From positions 1 through 8,091 of the forward strand of contig JALORT010000079.1 of the NCBI GenBank assembly GCA_025458755.1: 8,091 nucleotides of DNA, in the 5' to 3' direction. Under the pieces are notes generated by a model that saw only the letters and a program-made list of their open reading frames with translations, had not been told where the DNA came from and ran no database searches. This DNA is from Methylotetracoccus sp. (GTDB lineage: Bacteria; Pseudomonadota; Gammaproteobacteria; Methylococcales; Methylococcaceae). Positions 1-7,538 of the stretch are shown here, in pieces. Each line of letters begins with the position of its first letter. Within the stretch, counting starts at the first letter, position 1. Position numbers and translations under genes: made by a program.

Positions 1-1
1 G

Positions 2-304
2 AATGCGGCGAGGGCCATTTTGTTCAATGAATACCAAGACCCGCCGACAGTGTTGCAACTGGCCAGGCGCGTCGGCACCAACCAGATCCGCTTGACTCAG
101 CTCTTTCATCGCTGCTTCAACAACACGCCTTACGGCTTGCTGTTCGAGATCCGCATGCGGAAGGCTTACGAGCTGCTGGAATCCCGTCGTTTCCCGATCG
201 ACACGGTAGCCGATCTGGTCGGCTACAAACATGCCAGCAGCTTCAGCGCCGCATTCACGCGGCATTTCGGGATTTCGCCCAAGCACATCGCGAAAAAAGG
301 CTGA
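2..304 (+). CDS. AraC-family transcriptional regulator, C-terminal DNA-binding part (5' end outside window)
   Basis: This is the DNA-binding domain of an AraC/XylS-type activator. The frame is open from the window edge to a TGA at 302-304, so the N-terminal effector-binding domain lies upstream and is not visible. Two helix-turn-helix motifs can be read: the first around TVLQLARRVGTNQ and LTQLFHRCF, the second around PIDTVADLVGYKHASSF followed by the family signature FTRHFGISPKHI near the C-terminus. The linker FNNTPYGLLFEIRMRKAYELL resembles the PchR-like branch, which often senses siderophores or other small molecules. That branch assignment is from memory of family sequences and is only moderately sure. 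A TTG at 20-22 could be mistaken for a start, but the frame upstream of it still reads as protein. No clear terminator follows. It may control the amidohydrolase downstream on the same strand. Confidence 0.9.
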   Translation, partial: NAARAILFNEYQDPPTVLQLARRVGTNQIRLTQLFHRCFNNTPYGLLFEIRMRKAYELLESRRFPIDTVADLVGYKHASSFSAAFTRHFGISPKHIAKKG

Positions 305-830
305 CGACGCAGCCGCCACTCCTCCCGCATTCCGGAGTTGTGCCGGAGCCGTCCCATTCCCGTTTCGGTGCCCAGGCATCAAACCGGGCCGGGAAGGAGC
401 TCACCAACCGCTCTCGGAATGGCTCGCCTCCCGAAAACGACGCTGGCGTTAAACCCCTCGAAACCATACCGTCGCCCTTGACAGATACCGACTCTCCGAG
501 CCGGGATGACGGCGCGCCTCGCTGACAGGGTGCCTCAACGCGGCACATACGGTGCCCCGTTTAGCAGAAAGCCCGTTAGTTTTTCCCTAAAACTCATTTC
601 GTTTGGCCTAAAACCCCGCCGCTGGGCGGGACTAGACTGCTGCGGGCAGAAAAGGCCGAGACTGCAGCCCAGATTCAGAGGTGTAGTGGATTTACTGCTG
701 CCGCCGCAATGCAGTGACGGCTTGGCCACTGAGGGTCAATCGCGTTTCCCGCAATCACCGCTCTGGGGCCTGACCCGATCTCAAATCAATCATCTCAACA
801 TCGCGACCAAACCAACGAGGATAAGAACCG
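305..830. other. Intergenic stretch, no gene supported
   Basis: This is 526 bp between the AraC-type regulator and the amidohydrolase. Short open frames exist on both strands, but they are arginine-, serine- and proline-rich, change frame without pattern and show no recognisable motif. The notable content is an AT-richer patch at about 575-614 inside GC-rich DNA, carrying a 21-bp-spaced direct repeat, and a perfect CCCGCC/GGCGGG inverted repeat at 615-620 and 625-630. The amidohydrolase promoter and a leader of up to about 190 nt probably lie here. Confidence 0.6.
581..638 (+). promoter_or_regulatory. Putative AraC-type operator (21-bp direct repeat) and promoter
   Basis: TTT-N2-CCTAAAAC is present at 581-593 and again at 602-614, offset by exactly 21 bp or two helical turns. 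AraC-family activators are known to bind direct repeats with this period. A -10-like TAGACT (4 of 6 matches to TATAAT) lies at 633-638. The position 17 bp upstream of it, 610-615, has no -35 consensus and overlaps the end of the second repeat, as in activator-dependent class II promoters. A CCCGCC-gctg-GGCGGG palindrome occupies the spacer. The repeats are seen directly. Their role as operator for the adjacent AraC-type protein and as promoter of the gene at 831 is inference. Confidence 0.4.
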
Positions 831-2384
831 ATGACCCTTCGAAATTGCCGCGCAGCTAGGAGCCGCCTGATGCTGTCACTGCTAGTGAGCCAAAGTGTGA
901 ACATCAATGTCCTTGCGCATTCCGGTGAGGATGCGACTGACCCGTCACACCCCAACATCCCCGAACCTCCCAGCTGTCAAGTCATTACCGCCGCGCGTGT
1001 ATTCGATGGAATCCATTTTCCTCAGGAAAATATGGCGGTATTGATCGATGGCAACAAGATCGATCGGGTCGCACCCGCCGAAGACTTAAGCACGCTCTGC
1101 GCGAACCGGTACGATTTGGGCGACGCGACTATCTTGCCCGGCTTTGTTGAATCCCACGCTCACATTCGGTTTCAAAATGTGAACAAGAGAAAGGTTCTGG
1201 AACACGGCATCACCACCGCGCAAGATACCGGCGGCCCGCTAGCGCCGGCCGAAGGCGGGCAAGGGTCCCTGCGATTGCTAAGCACCGGGCCGATTATCCA
1301 AGCGCCGGGCGGATACCCGCTCAACGTGTTCGGCGGAGGGACGGGAGGCTACGATAAGGTCGGCATTCCAGTAACCTCAGCGGGCGAAGCCGAAAAGGTC
1401 GTCGACGATCTGGTCAAGGGAGGTGCGACCGCGATCAAGATCGCGCTGGAGCCGGGAGGCGAACCGGGAGCCCCCTGGATGCAGCCGCACGGTGATCAGC
1501 CCGTACCCGCCACACCGTGGAATATGCTTTCTCAGGACATCGCGAACGCGATCGTGGCCAAGGCGCATTCACTGGGCAAGCGCGTCATCGCGCATGTCGG
1601 CGAAAACACCGGATTGAAAAGGGCGCTGTGGGCGGGCGTCGATGAATTGGCTCATATGCCCTGTGCCGCCATCGATGCCCCCTTGTTGCAACAGGCGATC
1701 CAGCAGGGCGTCACCTTTGTCACCACCATCGACACCCTTGCTTCCTGCGTGAACACCCGCGGCGCGGGTATCCATTCCAATGCCCACACGCTGGCCCACC
1801 TGATGGCGCACAACGCCGGCTCGGCGGCGCAATTCCTGTACGGCTCTGAAATTGGCCACGACAATGTCCCTTGGGGCATCAACGGCGAAGAACTGCACAT
1901 GATGCTGCACCTGACTAGCGGGGAAGCGATCGACTTCACGGACGTCGTCAACGTCATCAAAGCCGCGACGTCGCAAGCCGGAGAACATCTCGGGATACCG
2001 GGCCTCGGTACGCTGACCGCCAATGCGCCGGCCGACCTCATCGCCGTACGCGGCAATCCCTTCGAAAAGTTCAAACTGCTGGAGTACCCGGACCTGGTGA
2101 TGTCCGGAGGGCGCACCATCGTCAATCACTTCCTGAGCGTTCCGGCCCAGCCCACGACCGGATGCCTGTTCGCCTGGGCGGAAAGCGCTTACCCCGCACT
2201 CTTCGCACCGTCGGATGGCTATACCAAGTTCTCTGATATTTACAGCTATCGCCACTACTCGGCGACTAATACCTACCTTGGCGTATCCACGCGCGACAAC
2301 CGTGTATACACCATGGGTGCGGATGGCCAGTTGCAGGATCAAGGGCCGGCAGCCGATTGGCTGTCCGCGGCGGGATGCCAATAG
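831..2384 (+). CDS. Exported metal-dependent amidohydrolase (imidazolonepropionase-like) with extra C-terminal domain
   Basis: This is a 517-residue amidohydrolase-superfamily enzyme. Such enzymes hydrolyse C-N or related bonds with one or two metals held in a TIM barrel; the substrate cannot be named here. Residues 1-29 look like a signal peptide: arginines at 4, 7, 10 and 12, a short hydrophobic stretch, and VLA before a possible cleavage site, so a periplasmic or secreted location is likely. Metal ligands are readable in family order: H109-A-H111 after ILPGFVES, K203 (candidate carbamylated lysine), H255 in VIAHVGE and H275 in ELAHMP. E340 in YGSEIGHD sits where many relatives have an Asp. 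The barrel is followed by the usual LGTLTANAPADLIAVRGNP segment near 392-410. Residues 445-516 form an additional domain (separate entry). GAGG at 817-820 precedes the chosen ATG. A better Shine-Dalgarno precedes an internal ATG at 870, but the longer form keeps the charged signal n-region. A hairpin follows the stop. Confidence 0.9.
   Translation: MTLRNCRAARSRLMLSLLVSQSVNINVLAHSGEDATDPSHPNIPEPPSCQVITAARVFDGIHFPQENMAVLIDGNKIDRVAPAEDLSTLCANRYDLGDATILPGFVESHAHIRFQNVNKRKVLEHGITTAQDTGGPLAPAEGGQGSLRLLSTGPIIQAPGGYPLNVFGGGTGGYDKVGIPVTSAGEAEKVVDDLVKGGATAIKIALEPGGEPGAPWMQPHGDQPVPATPWNMLSQDIANAIVAKAHSLGKRVIAHVGENTGLKRALWAGVDELAHMPCAAIDAPLLQQAIQQGVTFVTTIDTLASCVNTRGAGIHSNAHTLAHLMAHNAGSAAQFLYGSEIGHDNVPWGINGEELHMMLHLTSGEAIDFTDVVNVIKAATSQAGEHLGIPGLGTLTANAPADLIAVRGNPFEKFKLLEYPDLVMSGGRTIVNHFLSVPAQPTTGCLFAWAESAYPALFAPSDGYTKFSDIYSYRHYSATNTYLGVSTRDNRVYTMGADGQLQDQGPAADWLSAAGCQ
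858..872 (+). promoter_or_regulatory. Alternative ribosome binding site and start inside the amidohydrolase gene
   Basis: AGGAG at 858-862 stands 7 nt before an in-frame ATG at 870-872 (residue 14 of the long form). This is better spaced than the GAGG at 817-820, which is 10 nt from the ATG at 831. A start at 870 would give a 504-residue protein beginning MLSLLVSQ and would lose all four n-region arginines of the signal peptide. The site therefore matters for whether the enzyme is exported. Confidence 0.35.
2163..2378 (+). other. C-terminal WAE/YP-type domain of the amidohydrolase (residues 445-516)
   Basis: After the amidohydrolase fold ends near residue 435, a 72-residue segment begins CLFAWAESAYPALFAP, continues through YSYRHYSATNTYLGVS and RDNRVYTMG, and ends with DWLSAAGC before the last residue. 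It is rich in aromatic residues, and its two terminal cysteines (C445 and C516) could form a disulfide in an exported protein. I recall very similar tails on otherwise unrelated exported proteins of beta- and gammaproteobacteria, which suggests a mobile module. That recollection was not checked against a database, and the function is unknown to me. Confidence 0.65.
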
Positions 2385-2407
2385 CCTGGGAGCCAGCGCA
2401 TGCGGCG

Positions 2408-2442
2408 GGTAAGTTGGGGATGGCTGCGCCACCCAACTTACC
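2408..2442 (+). terminator. Strong hairpin after the amidohydrolase gene (terminator-like or REP-like)
   Basis: GGTAAGTTGGG (2408-2418) pairs perfectly with CCCAACTTACC (2432-2442), an 11-bp stem. Inside it TGGC (2421-2424) pairs with GCCA (2428-2431) around a 3-nt loop, leaving a 2-nt bulge. It begins 23 bp after the stop codon. There is no U-tract on either side, so it is not a textbook intrinsic terminator. It could protect a 3' end. It could also be a repetitive extragenic palindrome, since GTTGGG/CCCAAC palindromes of this look are common repeats in proteobacteria (a general recollection). Confidence 0.55.
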
Positions 2443-3308
2443 TCCCCATGAAGTTCTGACGGGGCCGACGGATCACTCCGCAAATTGGCCGCCGCGGCCG
2501 GATAAGCCCGGTCTCCGTCGTCGCGACCCAGCGCGGACGCCATCCGTCGTCGGCGCTGTCAACGACTCCGTTTCAACCCAAACTGCTTTTCTGATCTGCG
2601 CGACGCGCCCTTGCGGAAATAGACGAAGTGCGGAGGACTGGCATCGGCCGGGACACCCCTCTTCGGTCGCGGTGGGTCGGGATCCTGGCAGGAATTCTTG
2701 CTGACAAAGGAGCGCCGCCACTTTTTCGTGAAGCCGGGCAGAACGTCCAAGTACTCCCGAAACAAAAAAGTTGGCGACGCGTTGACCCTCGGCGGCTGGC
2801 ACTGTCTCCTGCTGCCCTGCTCCGACGCAACGTCCAGTTTAGTGCCCATGGTTGTCTCTGCCCGCGCCGAGGCGCCGACGTTGACACGAGCGTTGGGCTT
2901 CGCGAAGGCCGTCGCACCCGCTTGCCTCTCCGCCCGGTGTCCCTGTGATCCTGCCTTGAGCGCGTCCAGCATTCTCCGAGAACGTTTCTCTGCCCGCATC
3001 GAATTCCCTTTGCCATCCCCTCCCTGGGACTCCCTTGCCGAGGCTCTACGCACTGCCGCAAATCATTTGAAGCACATTCCCTGCCAACGTCGCGCAACCG
3101 AAGCATTCGGGACGCTCGGCAACGTCGCTGACGCTCGGTCACGGAGAATCGCGTGAAATGGCGCATCCGGGCAAGGCAAATGCCGCATTCCGCTCGAGGC
3201 CGTGTGCTCGCTCCGACGGGACCTTGTTCGCCGGCGGCGTGAAGCAACCCGCCACCCTGCTGACGCCCCTGCCGCTTCATCCTATTTCTTGCAGCAAGAC
3301 CTTCAACA
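2443..3308. other. Gene-free stretch, possible dispersed repeat
   Basis: About 870 bp lies between the amidohydrolase hairpin and the end of the helicase gene. Several frames stay open for 100-235 codons on both strands, for example 2559-3053 and 2573-3280 on minus and 2698-3156 on plus. They overlap one another, are rich in Arg, Ser, Ala and Pro, and show no domain or convincing ribosome binding site. I do not support any as a gene. The minus-frame phrases RMLDALKAGSQGHRAE and PNARVNVGASARAE remind me of hypothetical proteins predicted many times in gammaproteobacterial genomes, which would fit a dispersed non-coding repeat. This is memory, not a search result. Confidence 0.4.
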
Positions 3309-6300
3309 TCACCCGAGCTCGATCAACTTCAGCAGGTCCTCGGCGCTGATCTTGCCGCTGATTTCGCCGCCTTCCAGCACGCTGTTCGCCAGGTCGCGTT
3401 TGTGACGGTGCAGCGAGACGATTTGCTCCTCGATCGTGTTTTTGGTCACCAGCCGGTACACGGTGACCGGTCGCTGCTGGCCGATGCGGTGTGCACGGTC
3501 GGAGGCCTGGTCTTCCACCGCCGGGTTCCACCAGGGGTCCATATGGATCACATAGTCCGCTGCCGTCAGATTGAGCCCGACGCCCCCGGCTTTCAGACTG
3601 ATCAGGAACACCTCGCCTTGCCCGGCCTGAAAAGCGTCCACCCGCTTCTTGCGTTCCGCCGGCGGCGTTTGTCCGTCCAAGTATTGGTAGGCGATCCTCT
3701 TTTCGTCGAGAAAGGCGCGGATCAGAGTCAGGTGATCGACGAACTGGCTGAACACCAGGGCCTTGTGGCGGTTGTCCAGCAGCTCTTCCACGACCTCGCC
3801 GAACAACGCCAGCTTGCTACTCGGCAGTCCGAGTTCCGGCGCCACCAGTTGCGCGTTACAGCATGCGCGACGCAGCTTGGTGATGGCCACCATCACCTGG
3901 AAGCGTTTGTCTTCCGCGGGGCCGTGGGTCTCGTTCAGCTCGGTCAGCAGCTTGCGCCGCAAGGCTTCGTAGAAGAGGGACTCCTGTTCGCTGAGCTCGA
4001 CGTGCAGTTCGATCTCGGTGCGCGGCGGCAGCTCATCCAGCACCTGGGACTTGGTTCGCCGCAAGATGAAAGGCTGGATGAGCTTCTTCAGACGCTGTCG
4101 CGCCTCCCGATCCTGGTTCCGCTCAATCGGCCCGGCGAAGCGCCGGTTGAAGCTCTCCAAAGAGCCGAGCAGGCCGGGATTGATGAACCGGAATAAATTC
4201 CACAATTCGCCCAGGTGGTTTTCGACCGGCGTGCCGGTGGTGATGATTTTGAACCGGCCTTGCAGCGCCATAGCCTGCTGAGACCGCTTGGTCGCCGGGT
4301 TCTTGATGAGTTGTGCCTCGTCCAGCACAATGGTTTGCCACACCGGGCCAGCCAGCAGTTCACCGACAGATTCCTGCTGCAGCAGCGCGTAACTGCAAAT
4401 CAGAAGGTCCATTGGGCGTAAGGTGCCGATCAGCTTTTCCCGGTCGCCGCCGCCCAACACCTGAACATTCAGCGCCGGCGCGAACCGGGCGGCCTCGCTC
4501 TGCCAGTTCATGCAAACGGAAGTCGGCGCGACCACCAGGCTCGGTCCTTCGCCGGACTGGCTCAGGATCAGGGCCAGCGCCTGCAACGTCTTGCCCAATC
4601 CCATGTCATCGGCCAGACACGCGCCGACGCCCCAGGCGGCCAGCCGCGACAGCCATTCGAAGCCGTCGCGCTGATAATCGCGCAGCTCCGCCTGCAATGT
4701 GGACGGCAGCTTGGGCTGAACCGTCTCGGCGTGACGCAGGCGCTCCAGTTGTGCCCTCCAGGCGGAATCGCCCTGGAATTCCCCCACCTCTTCGGCCATC
4801 TCTTCCATCGCCGGCAGCGCCAGCGCATGCAGCCGGTAATCCTTGCCGTGTTTTTCGGAGTAGGCGCGCAGATCGTCGAGACGCTTCTTGAACGCCTCGG
4901 TCAGCGCCAGAAAGTGGCCTTCGTCGAGGCGGATGAATTTGCCCTTAGCGCCTTCGGTCAGTTCGAGCAGACGCTGCATGTTCAGCACCTGGCCGTCATC
5001 CAGCGTGAGCTCGCCGCTCACGCTGAACCAGTCGCGCTGCTGCTTCACTTTGATACTGAACTGGCTCAAACCGGCTTGTCCCAGCACCTTCAGCTTTTCG
5101 CCCTGCGGCCATTCGATCTGAGCTCTGTCGCCCATCTCGTGCAGTTCCAGCAAGAACTCCAGGCTGGTCTCGGCCTCACCCAACAACCATTGATAGGCCG
5201 TCACTTCTTCGGCGTGATCGGCGAGGCTGGGGCAAGAGGCGATGAGTTCGTCCGCCAGCCGACGCTCGAGTTCCAGATCGCGCCGTGTCTGCAGTCGCTT
5301 GCCCCCGATTTCCGCGATCAGACTGGCGCCTCCGGAACCAGGAACAAAATAAGAACCCTGCTCGCCGAAAGGGCGCGTCAACACGGCGACGCGCAAGCCC
5401 TCGCCTTCGGGAATCAGCTGCACATGAGCACGGGCGTCGGCGTCGACGGTCTCCGCCGCGGCCAGTTCGCTACCGCCAATGTCGGAGTGGATGGTGACCA
5501 GCGCGGACACGGCACCCAGGCTGGCCAGAATGCGCTCCTGCGCCGACACCGGCGCATCGATGCCCTTGCCGATGATTTGAGCGAGGCGATGGTGCTCCGG
5601 TTTGAGCTCAACGATCTTCAGGCGGGTCAGCCCGTCTTCGGCGAGCACCACGCTCTCGTCCTCGTCGCACAACGGCCAGAACTCGATTCTGACCCGCTCG
5701 CCGTTGGCCTTTTTCCGGACACGCAGCTCCGGCTCGGCCGCGACCAGCTCCACGGCGACGCCGCTGTCCTTCCAGTGCACCGCAGGCGCGCCGATCATCG
5801 CCAGCCAGGCTCGGTTGGACATTGCATAGATATTGGTGTACCGGTTGGGCGCGATGTGAGCCGCCACGCGGCGATCCCGCTCGGAAAAATAGGGTGCCAA
5901 TTCCGCCAGCTCGACCACCTTCTTCATCGACAAGGTCTTGCCCTTGGTCCAGCCGCCGCTGGCGTTGCGCTTCTGCTCCCGAGCCTCCAGCGCAAAGCCC
6001 AGGTAGGAGGCACGGTCACGCGACAGCAGCCAGGCCAGACGGTACTCCGCGCCCTCGTCCTTCGACACGACGGGCGGGCGCCCCACGGTATTCTTGATGG
6101 CATTCAGAGCGCGCTCCCACGCTTCTTCGCGCGGGGTACGGTTGACCAGCAGCCTGATGCCCGCCGCTTGCTCGAACGCTTCGGCTCTGCTGTGCGTCTC
6201 GCTGTCGCGGGGGTTGATCTGCGCGATCAGAGCGGCCATTTCCGCGGCCAGCCAACCGTAACCGCATTGAGCCGCCTGCTGCTGATAGCTTTGGGCCTGC

Positions 6301-7538
6301 GGGAGATGAGCGGACGCTTGCTTTTCGGACCCATAGTGGTGGAGCAGCCATAGCGCGATCCATACCTCCCACGGTCCCATGTGGCCGGTCCGCGAGAGCT
6401 GCGCCAACAGCCCGTTCAATCGATCCAGGGCGCCGGGCTGATTCCGTTCGAGCGCCGGAATGTACCCCAGCAGCAGGTACGCGGGCCGGAACGGATGGCC
6501 TTCCGGTACGGCATCCGTCAGTCGTTGCGCCTCTTCCTGGTCGCCGCTGCGGCGGCGCTGAGACAGAGCCAGCACGAAGAAGATGCCGACGGCGCCCGGA
6601 AGAAAAACCTTGCGTCTGTTCTGCTCCTTGCGCAGCAGACTCAGCGCTTCCTGGAAGCCCCGCAGGGCTTGATCCTGATCCCCCTGCACCAGCGAGAGCA
6701 GCCCGCGCAACGAACGCTCCCGATGGCCTAACGCACAGCCAGACAGTGCGGACTGGGCGCATAGCAGCTCGCCCCTGAAAATCGCGAGGAGCGCCCGACA
6801 GAGCTGCCACTCTTCGGGCGCCTGTGCGGCGGGGTTTTCGCAGGCTTCCCGCAGCAGGTCGAAAGCCGAAGGGTTCAGCCGCCAAACCGCCGCCTGCTGC
6901 AGCAGCAGCAGAGGCAGCGCGGATTCTCTGATTTTCGCCGGTAACCGCTCGAACCATTCGCGATCGAACGGATTGTCGCAGACCAGTGCATAAATGGGCG
7001 CGGGGTCGGGCCAGCGTTGCGGCAGACCGTTCCAGTACGAAAACCTCATCCGCTGGAGCATCCGGAACACCTGGTCGATGTAGCTGATGTCCCCACGGTA
7101 CATGCCGATACGGACTTCCCGTATCAGCTCGTCGTCGTCACGAAACTGGATGTCGTCCTTGGCGGTTTTCAGGTAGGTCGGCTGCAGGGGCGCGGCGAGG
7201 CGCACCAGCCCGACATAGGTTTCGAAAGCACCGCTCGCCACCAGCTCCCGCGTAACCGGTTCCGCAATGAGCGTATTGCAGGCGAATTGCTGGCCGCCGC
7301 TCCACTTTTTTTGAATTTCGATCAGCCCGCTGCGCTGAAGCAGATCCCAATTGATTTTTGTCGCTGCGCCAAAGCTCAGAACCTTACGCAGCGTGGTCGT
7401 GATCTGCGATTTGCTGAGCCCGCCCCAGGAAACCGCCAGCAAATTCACGGCGGCCTGGTCCGTTGGCGAGCACTGATGGTAGCGCTCGAGCAGCTCAGCA
7501 CGCTTTTCGTCGATAGAAACGGACATAGGGAGATTCAT
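3309..7538 (-). CDS. Large SNF2-family ATPase / helicase-like protein
   Basis: This is a 1409-residue SNF2 (superfamily 2) enzyme, expected to be a cytoplasmic, ATP-driven translocase on double-stranded DNA that remodels protein-DNA or polymerase complexes. The catalytic core fills residues ~945-1400: LRDYQRDGFEWL (952-963), motif I DDMGLGKT (977-984, Lys 983), motif II DEAQ (1073-1076), motif III TGTPVEN (1101-1107), ALVFSQF (1260-1266), motif V SLKAGGVGLNLTAADYV (1314-1330) and motif VI DQASDRAHRIGQ (1343-1354). All motifs are intact. Residues ~530-940 resemble the bacterial SNF2-associated region (FIRLDEGHFLALTEAF at 868-883). Residues ~205-480 are helical and TPR-like (GLLSLVQGDQDQALRGFQEA at 279-298). 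No CxC-type SWIM zinc finger is visible, although many bacterial relatives carry one. The start is uncertain: ATG at 7538 and M5 at 7526 both lack a strong Shine-Dalgarno. It appears to be a single-gene unit, transcribed away from the insertion sequence. Confidence 0.93.
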   Translation of the reverse strand: MNLPMSVSIDEKRAELLERYHQCSPTDQAAVNLLAVSWGGLSKSQITTTLRKVLSFGAATKINWDLLQRSGLIEIQKKWSGGQQFACNTLIAEPVTRELVASGAFETYVGLVRLAAPLQPTYLKTAKDDIQFRDDDELIREVRIGMYRGDISYIDQVFRMLQRMRFSYWNGLPQRWPDPAPIYALVCDNPFDREWFERLPAKIRESALPLLLLQQAAVWRLNPSAFDLLREACENPAAQAPEEWQLCRALLAIFRGELLCAQSALSGCALGHRERSLRGLLSLVQGDQDQALRGFQEALSLLRKEQNRRKVFLPGAVGIFFVLALSQRRRSGDQEEAQRLTDAVPEGHPFRPAYLLLGYIPALERNQPGALDRLNGLLAQLSRTGHMGPWEVWIALWLLHHYGSEKQASAHLPQAQSYQQQAAQCGYGWLAAEMAALIAQINPRDSETHSRAEAFEQAAGIRLLVNRTPREEAWERALNAIKNTVGRPPVVSKDEGAEYRLAWLLSRDRASYLGFALEAREQKRNASGGWTKGKTLSMKKVVELAELAPYFSERDRRVAAHIAPNRYTNIYAMSNRAWLAMIGAPAVHWKDSGVAVELVAAEPELRVRKKANGERVRIEFWPLCDEDESVVLAEDGLTRLKIVELKPEHHRLAQIIGKGIDAPVSAQERILASLGAVSALVTIHSDIGGSELAAAETVDADARAHVQLIPEGEGLRVAVLTRPFGEQGSYFVPGSGGASLIAEIGGKRLQTRRDLELERRLADELIASCPSLADHAEEVTAYQWLLGEAETSLEFLLELHEMGDRAQIEWPQGEKLKVLGQAGLSQFSIKVKQQRDWFSVSGELTLDDGQVLNMQRLLELTEGAKGKFIRLDEGHFLALTEAFKKRLDDLRAYSEKHGKDYRLHALALPAMEEMAEEVGEFQGDSAWRAQLERLRHAETVQPKLPSTLQAELRDYQRDGFEWLSRLAAWGVGACLADDMGLGKTLQALALILSQSGEGPSLVVAPTSVCMNWQSEAARFAPALNVQVLGGGDREKLIGTLRPMDLLICSYALLQQESVGELLAGPVWQTIVLDEAQLIKNPATKRSQQAMALQGRFKIITTGTPVENHLGELWNLFRFINPGLLGSLESFNRRFAGPIERNQDREARQRLKKLIQPFILRRTKSQVLDELPPRTEIELHVELSEQESLFYEALRRKLLTELNETHGPAEDKRFQVMVAITKLRRACCNAQLVAPELGLPSSKLALFGEVVEELLDNRHKALVFSQFVDHLTLIRAFLDEKRIAYQYLDGQTPPAERKKRVDAFQAGQGEVFLISLKAGGVGLNLTAADYVIHMDPWWNPAVEDQASDRAHRIGQQRPVTVYRLVTKNTIEEQIVSLHRHKRDLANSVLEGGEISGKISAEDLLKLIELG

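Noticed and set aside
478..483. TTGACA as a -35 box of a plus-strand promoter
   Set aside because: The sequence 17 bp downstream (CCGGGA) bears no resemblance to a -10 box.
530..556. GTGCC / GGCAC / GTGCC alternative hairpins resembling a riboswitch-like switch
   Set aside because: Only 5-bp stems, upstream of the likely promoter, with no known riboswitch core visible.
615..630. CCCGCC/GGCGGG hairpin followed by TTTT on minus as an intrinsic terminator
   Set aside because: The T-run is only four bases and no minus-strand gene lies just upstream of it to be terminated.
1569..2543. 324-codon minus-strand open frame over the amidohydrolase
   Set aside because: It is antisense to a gene with clear catalytic motifs and its translation is Arg/Gly-rich with no motif.
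3287..3299. TCTTG-cag-CAAGA hairpin just beyond the helicase stop as a terminator
   Set aside because: A 5-bp AT-containing stem without a U-run is too weak to call.
4731..6353. 540-codon plus-strand open frame antisense to the helicase, plus others such as 3402-4196 and 7017-7883
   Set aside because: They mirror the coding frame of an unmistakable SNF2 gene in GC-rich DNA, have no domain or start signal, and read as low-information His/Gln/Arg/Leu-rich protein.
6890..6918. CTGCTGCAGCAGCAGCAG triplet repeat
   Set aside because: It lies inside the helicase coding sequence and simply encodes a Leu/Gln run; no sign of a regulatory or expanded microsatellite.
3309..7538. DISARM-, BREX- or Zorya-like defence locus built on the SNF2 gene
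   Set aside because: No DrmA/B/C, methyltransferase, PglZ, Zor or nuclease gene is present in the window; a lone SNF2 ATPase is not enough.
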